Assembly (NCBI RefSeq): GCF_900497805.2
Contig: NW_020954557.1
Span: 35,006,324-35,070,323, forward strand
Reading direction: 5' to 3'
DNA from: Vombatus ursinus
Lineage: Eukaryota; Chordata; Mammalia; Diprotodontia; Vombatidae
Length of the DNA stretch: 64,000 nucleotides
The position numbers and the translations under genes are program-made. Shown here piece after piece: positions 11,801 to 23,295 of the stretch. The notes under the pieces were generated by a model. The model was not told the origin of the DNA and did no database searches. It saw only the letters and a list, made by a program, of their open reading frames with translations. Numbering within the stretch: position 1 is the first letter of the stretch; every line of letters begins with the position of its first letter.

Positions 11801-12202
11801 AAGCACTACAGTGAATGCTGCTCCTACAAAGAAAAAAATCAAATAATTCCTAACCTCAAGGCACTTCCATTTTTCTTGGGAATAGAAAGATGGCATAAAT
11901 AGGTATTTTCAAAATTGGCATTAGGGTAATTTTTGAGAGGGAATGCATTAGTTGCAAGGGATATGAAGAAAGGCTTCATAGAGAAACTAGAGCTTTTGCT
12001 AAGACTTATAGAACACTAGAAATTCTAAGAGGTATACACGAGAAGGAAATGTATCTAAGGAATGAGGACAGTCCATGCAAAGGCACCGAGATGGGAGATG
12101 GAGAAATAGTAGGTCAATACAGCTGGATAGTAGAGCGTATAAAAGGGAATAATCTATAATTAATATTCTCGAAAGGGAAGTTGGAGAGGTACAGGAAAGA
12201 AG
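11801..12202 (+). repeat. Old interspersed repeat (relative of 58,660 block)
   Basis: Contains ccatgcaaaggcaccgagat and gatatgaagaaaggcttcat, wording of a mammal-wide old repeat that also occurs at 58,660-59,460. It carries no coding frame. The family name is not certain. Confidence 0.45.
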
Positions 12203-12447
12203 GAAATAAGCATTCATTAAGCACCTACCATGTGCCAGGAATTGAGATAAGCCCTTTTTAAATATCTCATTTTATGCTCACAACAACTCTAGGAGGTAGG
12301 TATTATTTTTATTCCCATTTTACCATTGAGGAAAGTGAAGCACACAGAGGCTAAGTGACTTTCCCAGGATCACACCACTAGGAAGTATCTGAAGCTGGGT
12401 TTGAACTCAAGTCTTCCAACTCTGGGCCCAGGCCTTTCTCCACCTGC
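12203..12447 (-). mobile_element. MIR-type CORE-SINE
   Basis: Plus-strand order: cattaagcacctaccatgtg, tcacaacaactctaggaggt, cccattttaccattgaggaa, ctaagtgactttcccaggat and gggtttgaactcaagtcttc. This is the reverse complement of a MIR/THER1-type SINE, so the element lies on the minus strand. Confidence 0.85.
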
Positions 12448-13967
12448 CTCAGCAGTGAAGTGACTTGCTCTAGAGACTGTTAGTAGAACACAGTTTCTGT
12501 GACTTCCAGTTCAGTGTTCACTGATTGGTTGTAAACAGCAAAATTCATCATTAAAGTTAGTCTAAAAATGAGGCAGTGTAGTGCACATAAGTCAATAACA
12601 AATTATTTTAATAAATTCATAATAATAAATTCACTGGAATTCATATATCATTAGCTTCATTTGAGTATCATGTGCATCATTTCTTCACAAGCTTATTGCT
12701 TAAATAATCATTTCCTCCTTTTGAGAACAAGTTGCCTTAAGACATTGCTACACATGGCAATTTTTGATGCCCCATTTCACATCAACCAAATATTGTTCCT
12801 CTTTGAAACTGTATCTGTGTCAGAAGGTAAACTCAAACTCTGTTAATCTCAAAGATTAAAGATATCTAAGGAGCCTGTTGAGGTCCCCTTGGTGTTTCCT
12901 TAACTAAACCGAATGACATTTTTGGTAGGGTCTCATTTGAATATTTAACACAATATTTACCCTCTTGTCACAGTTCAGTAGATATCATCCTTATTTTTTT
13001 CCTGAAAATTAACCTATTCTCTTTTACTCACAGTCATCTTTCCACACCATTTACCATTGTTCTCCCTTTTTGCTTTTTAATTTTTAAATTTTGTTAAAAT
13101 GCTTTATTTAGTAATTTGAAAAGAAAAATTCACAGCATGAAAAAATAAACATCATAATGAAGAATCTTTTCTTGATTTTACATCACAAACTTAAAAGAGA
13201 AAAAAAATGCTAAAGACATTTCTAAGCAGTCAAAGATAAAAAGGAATAATATTAGTCACCATTACCTGGAGGAAATGAACATTTATCAAAATAAAGATAC
13301 TGAAATAGGATCAATAATTCAAAGAAAGAATTTCATAGTGGTGGAGCCAGTGTTGTTAAGCAGTCAAGTTATGCATTCATTACTCAACTTATGGGAAGAA
13401 AGGTGCAGCCAATATTTTAAATGCCTTGAGATATGGGATAGCTATGGTTGGCAGGTTGGTCATATTCACACTATATGAAGAGACTGCCAAAACAATTTCT
13501 TCTGGAAAGACAAATCTTAATGAAGTATTCATACTTACATCCACCTTCCAGCCACCTCTCAAAAATCACAACTCTAAAAGCAGCTAATGAGAAACATTTT
13601 TGAATGTCACCTTTACATGACACAAGGCAACTTGTGGAAGATCTTATGACAAGAGGTGACGGGAAAATATTATGACTATTTGAAAATGAATTTTATGAAA
13701 ATATTTGATACTAAGTGTATGTGGCAGAGAAATGAAAATATGTCCTCCCATGGTACATAACCAAAAAAAAAGAAAAAAAGAGGTATACTTAACACTGAAG
13801 AGACAAGATGCAGAATCCTGAAGTAAACTATAGCACAAAGAGTTGTCATGCTGATATTTATTCCTCATACCCACTAGTACAGCTCCCCTCACCTACCAGG
13901 AAAGGCACTCCTTTAATGAGAGGTATATAAGAAAGCATCAGTATATACCGGGGTTTCTCTGAGTATG
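12448..13967. other. Unassigned intergenic DNA
   Basis: A+T-rich with no recognised repeat. The frames at 13,275-13,478 and 13,644-13,892 show no known domain and are taken as chance. Confidence 0.45.
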
Positions 13968-14200
13968 CCTCAAAATTAGGCAGTTAGAGTCCTGGGTTCA
14001 AATTAAGTTTCAGACACTTAGTGGCTATGTGATCCTGGGCAAGTCACTGAACTTTTGCCTCAGTTTCCACATCTGTAAAATGAGAATGATAATAATAGAA
14101 CCTACCTCCCAGGACTGTTATGAGGACCAGATAAGATGATATTTATAAAGTGCTTTGCAAACCTTAAAAACTCTGTGTAAATGCTAGTTTTTATTAAATC
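13968..14200 (+). mobile_element. CORE/MIR-type SINE
   Basis: gggttcaaattaagtttcag (box B region), ctatgtgatcctgggcaagt, ctgtaaaatgagaatgataa, gactgttatgaggaccagat and the tail aagtgctttgcaaaccttaa appear in the expected order. Confidence 0.85.
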
Positions 14201-14374
14201 ACAACTTTGACCTTTAGTGTGGTGGAAGCAAATGGGGAAAGGAAAGATGAGTAGTGATGGAAACTCAATATATTTCTTTATATTTTCTAATTGTTTAAAA
14301 TTCTAAAACACTTGATCTTTGAAAATCATGTCCCATATTCATTTTTATAGAGGAACAAACTGAGGCTAGAGAGA

Positions 14375-14722
14375 GAGGTTAAAAATATAGACCAAGGTAT
14401 ATGATCCTAAACAAGTTACTTAACTAAGAATCTTAGTACTCAAGGACCTAGAATCTACCAGGGGTGGGAAACCTTTTGGCATCAAGGCCACATGTGGCCT
14501 TCTAGGCCCTCAAGTGAGGCCCTTTGACTTAATCCAAACTTCAAAGGGCTGCTCTTGAGGACCTAGAGGGCCATATGTGGCCTCAAGGTTGCAGGTTCCC
14601 CACCCCTGGTCTCTAGGTACTTCTCTAAAACTCTAAGTGGCAAAGAAGGTGATAATCTCTATTGGCAGAGGAAGTTTCCTGACCAGGAAGTTCTCTATCC
14701 CAATGAAATTGCAGATCCAGTC
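14375..14722 (+). mobile_element. SINE (4,592-type) split by an hAT MITE
   Basis: The left part (14,375-14,458) has a decayed core, tgatcctaaacaagttactt. The right part (14,609-14,722) has gaggaagtttcctgaccagg and ccaatgaaattgcagatcca, matching the tail at 4,720-4,830. The MITE at 14,459-14,608 lies between them, so the SINE is the older of the two. Confidence 0.6.
14459..14608 (+). mobile_element. Complete hAT-type palindromic MITE
   Basis: A 150-bp element starting caggggtgggaaacctt and ending ttccccacccctg, with long imperfect inverted arms that each contain a ggcca(c/t)atgtggcc palindrome (14,486-14,499 and about 14,570-14,583). Flanks gaatctac and gtctctag are a decayed 8-bp duplication (5 of 8 match). 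A transcript would fold into a long hairpin. It has no open frame, so it moved in trans. Confidence 0.78.
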
Positions 14723-14726
14723 TGTA

Positions 14727-14872
14727 GATAGATAGAGATATATTGATATAGATATAGATATACACATAATCCCCTACTATATGATACATGTATGTGTGTA
14801 TATGTATATTTGCATGTATATGTATATTACATGTATATGTGTATACATATATGCATATGTATATGTATATGT
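14727..14872 (+). repeat. GATA/TATG-rich compound microsatellite
   Basis: gatagatagagatatattga and tatagatatagatata are followed by alternating tgtatgtgtgtatatgtata repeats. Tyrosine/cysteine-rich frames across it on both strands are artefacts. Confidence 0.85.
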
Positions 14873-14879
14873 TGTTTCC

Positions 14880-15003
14880 CCAGCCTGACTATAAAAACGT
14901 TGAGGGCAGGAGTTGTTTTCACTTTTCCCTTTATATCCCCAGAACCTAGAAGAGTACCTCACACATACCTTGTGCATAATAACTGCTTGTTGATTGACTA
15001 ATT
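14880..15003 (+). mobile_element. L2-type LINE 3' end
   Basis: Contains cgttgagggcaggagttgtt, tatccccagaacctagaaga, acctcacacataccttgtgc and aataactgcttgttgattga, the order of the L2 terminal region (as at 8,741). Confidence 0.7.
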
Positions 15004-16205
15004 AATTAATAATCCCCAGTCTCCTCATTTCCCAGCCCAGTACCCTTTACCAGTACCCAGCCTCTTTAACTAATGCTGAAAAAGGGCATACCAAGTAGTT
15101 GATGCTTCTGAAGAACTTGAGGTAGAAGGAACCTTTGCATAATTACCTTTTATTTCTTTAGTCCAATCACATACACATACCTTTTGTGTAGGGCTTAATT
15201 AAATTTTAAAAAAAATGAATTTTTAATGAAGCTCTATTTTTTTTTAATTTTCATACCACTTACATTATTGGGAACATTAGAGGATGAAATGTTGGTTTAA
15301 AATCCTCCTGGAGCCTTTGGCTTTAAGAGGGTGGCTAAATACCTAACCTTATGTTCAATTCACTCAATTGCTGGCAACCAAAGAAAGGCACACCTTCTGT
15401 TGTAGATTAATGTCAGGCAGAGGGAAGCAGCTAGTCAACTGCCCATTTCCTACATAATGAACTCAGCCTACTCAAGCTCTAACCCTATGTCACTGTGGAG
15501 GGGGGGGTCTCTTTCCTCAGGAATAAATCATCCCCATAATGTACATCAAATGTCAAAGTAATAGGATTTTATTTTACAAGCATAAGGTGGCTCATGTGAC
15601 ATAATGGCAAGTGTTAAGGTTAACCATGTAAATAAAAGTCCAGAAGACAGATCAGCTTTAACTAGGTCAGAGCTTAGGTTTCTGTTATTGCTTCTTTCGT
15701 TTCACAGTCAAACTGTGACCCTCCAAACTGGACAGCATCCTTGTTCTCATTTGTCCAATGAATTACTGTCAGAAGTCCTTTAGTTCACATTCCAGCATTT
15801 TTCTGCACCTAGAGGTGATTCCAGCTATAGACGTAACCATTAACTGCAAAGCCTAGGATGCAGAAATAAATTAGGGCTTACCTTTTCCCACAAGCCTCTA
15901 AACTCCATGAGGATTTTAAACTGCCTCATCCCAAATGTACAAAAAATTCACAGTAGAGAACAAAAATAAGAGCAATGCAAGGAAGTTGCAAACCAACAAA
16001 TGTAGATTTGATGTGGGAAAAATTCACTAACAATTACTGCTATACTTAGGAAATTTCTCTACTTACACAGACTAATAACTTTTGTGCAATTATAGTCTTA
16101 CAGTGTTGCACAGGTTAACTGAGATGTCTGGTGTCCTATATTATGTATCATGGTCATAACTTGAACCTAGATCTTGCTGTCTCTAAGGCTTACTTTCCAT
16201 TTACT
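15004..16205. other. Unassigned intergenic DNA
   Basis: Nothing recognised except a short decayed SINE end near 16,140-16,205 (gaacctagatcttgctgtct) on the minus strand. Confidence 0.4.
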
Positions 16206-16302
16206 ACTCAATGATGCCTCTCATTCCCATGAGATCAAATGAGATAACATTGGTCAAGCATGGTGCCTGGTGCACAGTAAGTGCTTAATAAATGCTTATC
16301 CC
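16206..16302 (+). mobile_element. SINE/L2 3' tail fragment
   Basis: gagatcaaatgagataacat, tggtgcctggtgcacagtaa and gtgcttaataaatgcttatc are a MIR/L2-type terminus. Confidence 0.55.
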
Positions 16303-16365
16303 CCCATTCTATGATTCTATATTCTTACTCCACATCTGATGTGGCTATAGAATGTACATAAATGA

Positions 16366-16650
16366 TATGTATATACATACATATATATGAACATATGTTT
16401 TGTGCACATACTTACATGTGCAATGCATACATGTACATTTTATACAGTGCACATGTATACATGTAATATACACATGCACACATGCTGTGTATATAAATAT
16501 GCTCATGCACACATACATATATGTTCATGTATAAATGTATACACATATTTATGTGTATACATAAATTTGTGAGTATTCATGTACATATATAGTGCATACA
16601 CATATAAACATGTGTAATATATGTATGTGTGTGTATAGATATAGATATAT
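16366..16650 (+). repeat. Cryptic TA/CA/TG-rich microsatellite
   Basis: About 285 bases of interrupted catacatata, acatgtatac and atgtgtatac units. The histidine/cysteine/tyrosine-rich 61-codon frame inside it is low-complexity noise. Confidence 0.85.
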
Positions 16651-16717
16651 GTACTTTATAGATACTAATCACAGAATTAGAGGTGGGATAAGAAAATATG
16701 GAATCATAGAATGAAGA

Positions 16718-16810
16718 GGGGAAGGGAACAAGCATTTATTAAGTACTTACTATGTGCCAGGCATTGTGCTTCACCAATATTATCTCATTTAATCTCATTG
16801 AGTATGAGGA
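16718..16810 (-). mobile_element. MIR-type SINE fragment
   Basis: aagcatttattaagtactta, ctatgtgccaggcattgtgc and tatctcatttaatctcattg are the start of a reverse-complemented MIR. It is cut off by the following TA array. Confidence 0.7.
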
Positions 16811-16831
16811 TGTCCCTTATTCTCTCTCTCA

Positions 16832-16925
16832 TATATATGTATGTGTGTGTAGAATATATATGTAATATATATATATATATATAAAATCTCTCATATATAT
16901 GACTGATATAATATACATATATATA
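16832..16925 (+). repeat. (TA)n microsatellite
   Basis: Two blocks of alternating TA with tgtgtgtg and aaaatctc interruptions. Confidence 0.85.
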
Positions 16926-17145
16926 TCCATTCTTAGTTGATTCAGTTTCTTAACAATAGTCTTTGCTATTTAGAAGAGATTTCAAACAATCATTTAGAGA
17001 ATCTTTTCTAATTACTGTCAATTATCCATTAAATTCAGAAGAAGGCCTATTCACATTCCCCCATCCCCACCCACACTCCCCACACCTACAGAACTATTCA
17101 GTAATTCTCCAAGTTCTCTGTTTCACCTACTAGATCTCAATAGAT

Positions 17146-17400
17146 GTACACAGTAGCAGCAACATTGTGTGATGACCAATTTTGATTGACTTAGCTCTTC
17201 TCAGCTATGCAATGATGTAAGACAATTCCAAAAGACTCATGATGAAAAATACTATTCACAGCCAGAGAAAGAACTGAATATAGATCAAAGCATAGTATTT
17301 TTCCGTTTTTTTTTTTTCATTCTCATGGTTTTCCCCTTTGGTGCTAATTCTTCGTTACAACATGACTAATGTGGAAATATATTTTAAAAAATAGATCTCA
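17146..17400 (+). mobile_element. L1 3' end fragment
   Basis: Matches the end of L1-A: gtacacagtagcagcaacat and tgtgatgaccaattttgatt (compare the ORF2 end at 32.9 kb), gccagagaaagaactgaata, then the 3' UTR gttacaacatgactaatgtg and gaaatatattttaaaa. It is severely 5'-truncated and holds only the last codons of ORF2 plus 3' UTR. Confidence 0.8.
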
Positions 17401-17626
17401 CATTGTTTTTTTAAAGAAGAAAGAAAAGTCCATACTCCAACTATTAGGAACTATAATTTTTTCTTCTTTTCAGAGGAAAACAACAACAAAAGAAACAATT
17501 GAATGGTATTGGGAAAATATTGGGGGTGGGAGAGACATTAAAGCAATGCTCCCCATAGCAGTAAGTAACCATCCACATGCAACAAGAGGCTCTTCAGAAA
17601 AGAAAATACCCATAGTGATAATGATG

Positions 17627-17715
17627 ACCTATTTATATAAGGCTTTTAATTTTCCAAAGGCTTGACTATCATTGATTTTATTTAATCCTCAAAATAGCCT
17701 AGGGAGGTAGGTACA
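17627..17715 (-). mobile_element. MIR-type SINE fragment
   Basis: atttaatcctcaaaatagcc and tagggaggtaggtac are in the order of a reverse-complemented MIR. Confidence 0.55.
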
Positions 17716-18369
17716 AAAGTCTGATGTTTCTAATGAGCCATTCACAGTAACTTTATGGCTATAAAGAGAATTAGAGACTATTTAATAAGCCTGAGTCTAC
17801 TAAAAGTCAGTATCTAGATTTCATTAATGAACATTTGAAGCAAAAAAAAAAAAATGAACCAATGGTGATAAGAACTTCAGGCAGACATGAGAGGGTATGG
17901 TGGAGAAGTACCTGCAAAGACTTTTTACTTTCCTTTGCTCTGCCTTCCTAAGAAGTGACCAGTAGCTAAAGAGAAGGGACAGCACAGGGAGGTAATCATT
18001 GCTGGAACTACTTGGAGACATTCAAACATCAATAGCACTTTCTCATGTCTATTTAACATTGTATCTTCAGTGTGTAAACTGAATTAGTGGCATGTTTTTT
18101 CACAGACCTGTTCTAATGTAAATCTTTTTATGACTATAATTTTTCATGAATATGTGATTTCATACAAATGCATGGTAGGTGTGAACAGACAGTGATAAAT
18201 TACAAATGAGGAACTGTTTAGGATAAAGGTTATCATTGGAAAAAGATACAACTGGGAAAAAAAGACCAGTTTCAAGAATGAGGAGCAATTGGCAGCCCAT
18301 ATAACCCCATTGTTATTATTGTAAAAGCAAAAAACAATGTGAAGAAGCTCCCCAGAACTTTAGAAAGGC
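17716..18369. other. Unassigned intergenic DNA
   Basis: No repeat or coding signal recognised. Confidence 0.4.
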
Positions 18370-18890
18370 CAGCTTATGTGGTATATGATTGTGATGGAAT
18401 ACTGTTGTACAGTTAAAAATTGTGAGTGGGATGCTTTTAGAAAAACCTGGAAAGACTTACATGAACTGATGAAAAGTGAAGTGAGCTGAACCAGGAGAAC
18501 ATTGTACACAGTAACAGCAAAATTGCACAATGATCAGCTGTGGATGACTTACCTATTCTCGGCAACTCAAAGATCCAAGACAATTCTGAAGAACCTAAGG
18601 GGGAAAATGCTATCTACCTCCAGAGAAAGAACTGATGGAATCTGATTGCAGAATAAAGCATGTTTTTTAAAACTTTATTTTAGTTTTGGATGTGTTTTCT
18701 TTCACAACATGACTAATATGGAAATATGGTTTGCATGACTATACATGTGTAACCTTTATCAAATTGCTTGCCTTCTCAATGAAGGAGGAGGGTAGGGAGG
18801 GTGGGAGAGAATTTGGAACTCAAAAATTTTAAAAAAAGGTTTTAAATTGTCAGACTTAATTGGGAAAAAATAAAATATTTTAAAATTTTA
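18370..18890 (+). mobile_element. 5'-truncated L1, 3' end only
   Basis: Reads tgtggtatatgattgtgatg, acctggaaagacttacatga and gaagtgagctgaaccaggag, the C-terminal ORF2 wording of L1-A at 32.77-32.88 kb. The 3' UTR follows with catgactaatatggaaatat and a G-rich tract gggtagggagggtggg (18,790-18,805), then an A-rich end. About 520 bp of an L1 subfamily different from L1-A; its 3' UTR resembles the first half of the HAL1-B 3' region (about 34,330-34,480). Confidence 0.82.
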
Positions 18891-19417
18891 AAAATTAGCA
18901 GACTCTAGTGAACTCAGATAAATCTATCATTAGGAATCTGGTAGTACCTCAAAAGAATAATTTCTCAATAAATTATCTTATTCTAGGACTGTGGAGTGGG
19001 TAAAGAATGTATAGGAAATTGTGCTTAATCTGTCCTAACTCTAAGACATAAGCAGAACAAGCATTTTTGTCCTGACTATATTTCTGATGTAAGATTTTTA
19101 TGATTTATTTTTGCTTCCCCATTCCCCAAATTAAGGATAGAAAACATAGTACAGTACTGTGGCTATACATAATACAATAAGAGTTCTACTTAATTTGCTC
19201 CTGGTTAATGAAACAGTTTGTCTTTTCAGTGGCAAAAAAAGGTCAGTTTACTGCAGGACATGAACTAGAATCCCAGAGGATGGTCAAGCAGTGAAAGATT
19301 GTGATATTGTTGGAGGAAACTCCCATATCAATGAGATCATTCATATATTAAAGTGATTTAGGAGCCCACACTCCTTTCCACTCAGTTACACTGAAGTCCC
19401 TCTATACCTTACCTAAT
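18891..19417. other. Unassigned intergenic DNA
   Basis: No recognised element. Confidence 0.4.
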
Positions 19418-19515
19418 AATCCACTTAATGTCCTGGACTCTTGGTTTCCTTATCTGTAAAATGAAGGGTTTGGACTAGATACCTCTGAGGTCCCTTCTAA
19501 ATCTATGATCCTCAA
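19418..19515 (+). mobile_element. SINE tail fragment
   Basis: tccttatctgtaaaatgaag, ggtttggactagatacctct and gaggtcccttctaaatctat form the terminal part of a MIR-like SINE subtype (compare 48,224-48,315). Confidence 0.65.
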
Positions 19516-20027
19516 ATTCCATGAACCTACATGAACTCTGGAATTTGCTATTCCTGAAATATTCTTCCATTGTAATCAACTTAGGAATGAGCCTCCCTGA
19601 AATTAGGCTGCTTCTCATATGACAAACACATACCCTGTCACTGTGCCCATATTTAAAGCCTTTCCAGATTGGTAGGACCAGCCAGGGCTTGTGGTCTACT
19701 GGCATAACCTTCAGGAACACAACTCTTCTCCAGGATGAGATATCAGAGGGAGACTTTTCTAAAGGAAGCTTTTCATGTAGGAATTTTAAAAATTGGAATT
19801 GCCACACAAGAAATATCACTTTGGGGTTCTTTGTGAGTTTAATAGTCATTTTGCTAAAGAATTCCAAATCTAGGGTAAAACCAGATGTGATGGAAAGGGG
19901 ATCAGTTGAAGAGGGAGAAAGAAGGTGAGTTGAAGATGTGAGGAAGAAATAAGCAGCTTCAGAAATATAGCCTGAATGGATTATCTTATTGTCTAAAGTC
20001 ACCCTGTTATAAATCTAGAAAAGAAAA
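19516..20027. other. Unassigned DNA with a long chance frame
   Basis: A 175-codon minus-strand frame (20,002-19,475) runs through this stretch. It shows no domain or signal peptide, and its C-terminal end lies in the SINE tail at 19,475-19,515. In 64 kb of six frames one frame of this length is expected by chance. Confidence 0.45.
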
Positions 20028-20285
20028 AAAAAGCTATTATTTATATAGTGTTTTAAGGTTTGTAAAATACTTTATAAAGATTATCTCATTTTATACTGAA
20101 AACAACTCTGGGAGATCGGTGTTATTATTGTCCCCATTTTATAGATGAGGGAATAGAGGCAGATGATAAGTGATATACTCAGGTTTACACAGCAAATACG
20201 TGTTTGAGGTCAAATCTGAATTCAGGTCTTCCCAATTCCAGAACATTCTCTCCGCCTACTGTACATGTTGTTGCCTCTGTGGGCT
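20028..20285 (-). mobile_element. CORE/MIR-type SINE
   Basis: Plus-strand order: atagtgttttaaggtttgta, cattttatactgaaaacaac, ccccattttatagatgaggg, aatctgaattcaggtcttcc and gcctactgtacatgttgttg, the reverse complement of a complete MAR/MIR-type SINE. Confidence 0.82.
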
Positions 20286-21214
20286 TCAGACAAACTTTAT
20301 TCTAGAGATAGTAGGAGCCCTCTTTGCCTGTTAACCTCACTTCCCATTCATGATCAGTATTAACATTTTATATTTTTGTCCCCTTTCCAGTTTAACCATG
20401 AGAATGGAGGGTTTGGGGAAGTGCTTATCCCATAGCACTGGCAGAAAAAAAAATAGATGACTAATTTTCACCACAAACTTACTTCAAAAAAAATCTATTT
20501 AAACAAATTATCCCAAATTCATCTGTTTCATTGGTGGAAAGAAGAATCCAAAATAATTTACTCAGCTCTGGACTTATTTGTCATGCAACACCACAGATCA
20601 GAGCTGCTTATTTGCCAAGCCCACCAGGTAAAAGAAACAGACTCCTCCTATTTGTTGTATAGGGGGTTTTGGCTACAGGGAGGATAGAAAGGCACAGTAG
20701 TCCTTAAGATGCAATGACAAAGAAGATGATTCTTAATTTTCTTATACTTTCTTTCCATTAATGAAACTATGCATTTCTGATGTTGATTTGGTAGTAGCAA
20801 GGTCTTTTGGTGATGAGGCCCTCCTTTTCTGTGTCTTCAGTAGGTAAGATTGCTAAGGAGGCAGGGGCTATAGCCATTTGCCAGGTCACATCTCATTAGG
20901 AGTCAATTCTCTGGTTAATGACTGCAGGCAGTGTGGTTGAAAGTAGGACTGGTTGCTTGATGTTAGCACTGCTGTTTTCAAGTCTGTTTGATTTATCTTT
21001 CTGATTGTGACAGCTGGTCAGAGTTGGTGATGGTAGGGATGATCAGTCCCTTGATGTTCTCCTGGATGATAGCTGTAAGTATGGTTCTGAAAGCAGAACT
21101 GCTAGAATGGATGGGGACAGCAGGGAGGAGTGCTACTGTTCCCATGAGTCTTTGTCTTACTTGTCTGTCAGTGACATGAGGTAAAGTCAAATCATATCAG
21201 AAAGGTAGGTTGAA
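20286..21214. other. Unassigned intergenic DNA
   Basis: Nothing recognised. Short frames here have no domain. Confidence 0.4.
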
Positions 21215-21368
21215 GGGCAGCTAAGTGGTGCAGTAGATAGAGCACTAGCCTTGGAGTCAGGAGGACCTGAGTTCAAATCCAGCCCCAGACACTTGATGCT
21301 TACTAGCTGTGTGACCCTGGATATGTCACTTAACGCTGATTGCCTCACCAAAAAGCAAGGGAAAAAAA
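21215..21368 (+). mobile_element. tRNA-derived marsupial SINE, near-complete
   Basis: Starts gggcagctaagtggtgcagt (box A region), has box B in gagttcaaatccagcc, then gctgtgtgaccctggatatg, gattgcctcaccaaaaagca and an A-rich tail. Flanks gtaggttgaa (21,205-21,214) and gtagattgaa (21,369-21,378) form a duplication with one mismatch. No protein; transcription would be by RNA polymerase III from the internal boxes, and movement by L1 in trans. Confidence 0.9.
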
Positions 21369-21654
21369 GTAGATTGAAGTTATATCATGGAAGGTGGCCC
21401 TTGAATGCCAGCTTAAAGAATTAAGAAATTAGTAGGCCAGGAACACAGATAGCACTAAAGTTGTGAAATATACCTAAAATGGGGCTTCTACTGTCTTGAT
21501 CCATGAGTTAGACCAAGAAAACAGACTATTTAGAACTGTTGTGGCTAAATAGATGTGACAGAGAACGTATAGTGATAATCCTTGATACAAAATATGATCT
21601 TAACATCAATGGATGATATAGATAAGAAATTTTTTTTTGTCTTTCTGTGATGTT

Positions 21655-22260
21655 TGTAGAATCTTAGATTTGGAAAAAAAGCCTTAAAGGTGGTCTAGCC
21701 AAGCCTCCTTCCCAGTATAGAAATCCCCTCTATAACAACTCTAGTGAATCTAACCTTTACTTGAAGACCCCAGTGATGTGGGAATTCACTATTACCTAAC
21801 ACAGTCCATTCCACTTGGGGATAGCTTGAATTGTTAGGAAATGAATAGTCTTTCATTGAATCAAAATCTATTTCATTTCAATCTGGCAGGAATAAGCCTA
21901 ATACATTTTCCATTAATAGCACTTCAATTATTTGAAGACCATAAGTTAGATATCTCTAAACAAGGATAAGGATCACTAATTCTTTCAAATAATCATGATA
22001 TGATATAGATTCAAATTTCCTTATCATCTTGGTTGCCATTCTCTGGACATATTTCAATTTCTCAATGTTCACCCTAAAACAGTGTCTGATACTGAATACA
22101 ACATTCAAGATATGGTGCTACTAGGTCATAGTATAGTGGCACCTTTCTTGTTTTGAAAACCAAATCTTCATTAATACAACCTAAGCTTTCATTAGCTTTT
22201 TTCCCACTGACACATTATATTGTTGACATTTTTTACATAGGTGACAAAATGTGGAAGTGA
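21655..22260 (-). mobile_element. CR1/L3-clade LINE fossil
   Basis: Plus-strand wording aacaactctagtgaatctaa, acttgaagaccccagtgatg, cttggttgccattctctgga, catatttcaatttctcaatg and tcattagcttttttcccact is the reverse complement of the CR1/L3 3' region. The opposite-strand copy at 45,045-45,480 has the complementary phrases. No open frame. Confidence 0.75.
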
Positions 22261-22558
22261 GCATCTGAAAAGACCCTCTCTAAGAAATTTATTCTTCTCA
22301 GACCCACATCCTACCCCATTAAAGAGGGATATCCTGGTGAAAATTCAATAGAAAAGGTAGTGAATGTGGGATACAGGTTCATAGGTAAGAAGTACTGGTC
22401 TTAAATGAGCAGTGAGGGAATATTAAGGGCATGGAGTAGGACTAGATCCTGTGACATAGGATAGGAAAGAATTTCTGCCACCTCATGTTGCCTCCTTCAT
22501 GAATATTACCAGAAGTAACAGTAAAAGGTGTTTTAAATGAAATATGATAGTGACATAT
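22261..22558. other. Unassigned intergenic DNA
   Basis: No recognised element. Confidence 0.4.
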
Positions 22559-22830
22559 AGAGGCGAGAGGGAAAAGACAAAGAGGAGAGTGAAAAAGGAG
22601 GAAGAGGAGGAGGATGACAAAGAAGAATGAGGAGGAAGAAAAGGAGGAGCAGGAGAAGGATAAGGAAGAAAAGAAGGAGAAGAAGGAGGAGGAGAAGAAG
22701 AAGAAGGGGAAGAAGAAGAAGAAGAAGAAGAAGAAGAAGAAGAAGAAGAAGAAGANNNNNNNNNNGAAGAAGAAGAAGAAGAAGAAGAAGAAGAAGAAGA
22801 AGAAGAAGAAGAAGAAGAAGAAGAAGAAAA
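22559..22830 (+). repeat. Polypurine tract with (GAA)n array and assembly gap
   Basis: A purine-rich run passing from mixed gagga/gaaaa units into a pure (GAA)n array from about 22,694 to 22,828, split by ten N (22,756-22,765). The gap is a placeholder inside the array, so its true length is unknown. The lysine, arginine, serine and phenylalanine homopolymer frames here are artefacts. Confidence 0.95.
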
Positions 22831-23113
22831 TTGTAAACATAATAATTGTAATTGAAAGTAGAGAGATGGAGGGAGAAGAGACAAAAGAAGATTGTGTGTG
22901 ATCTGTAATTGCATTAGTATATTAAATGGATGGTTTCCAGTATCACAAGCTTAACTATGGGACAGAGAAATAATAAAGAAAGATTTTTAAAAACAACAAC
23001 AACACTGTAAAGGCCTTGAGATCTTTCCAAAAGGAGATTTGACTTTAGAAGAGAAAGGAATAAAGAAAAAGCTTAAAAAAACAGCACCTCTTAGGAGAAA
23101 GGTGCTACAAATG

Positions 23114-23295
23114 CAAAGGTGTCAAACATGCTGTGATCCACACTAGATTAAAATGAAATTAGGAAATATTTAACAAAATAAATAAAAATATAATAAAACA
23201 TAAAAACATATTTTTAAATCAGTATGTTTTTCCCCTCCAGGGAAACTTACTTATAGATTAGTAGTTTTCCTTTCTATTTGAGTCTGACACCACTG
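23114..23295 (-). mobile_element. Complete hAT-type MITE (copy of 3,679 family)
   Basis: Ends caaaggtgtcaaac and gtctgacaccactg are inverted repeats. Flanks tacaaatg (23,106-23,113) and ttcaaatg (23,296-23,303) match at 7 of 8 positions, the 8-bp duplication expected of hAT transposition. The element is 182 bp, A+T-rich inside and has no frame. Its orientation is opposite to the copies at 3,679 and 3,908. Confidence 0.8.

Noticed and set aside
16387-16572. His/Cys-rich 61-codon frame resembling a metal-binding peptide
   Set aside because: It lies entirely in a TA/CA/TG microsatellite.
19475-20002. 175-codon minus-strand open frame
   Set aside because: No recognisable domain, its end lies in a SINE tail, and a frame of this length is expected about once by chance in six frames of 64 kb.
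22442-22914. Long homopolymer-type frames (Phe, Ser, Lys, Arg)
   Set aside because: Translations of the GAA/TTC array and its N gap; low-complexity artefact.
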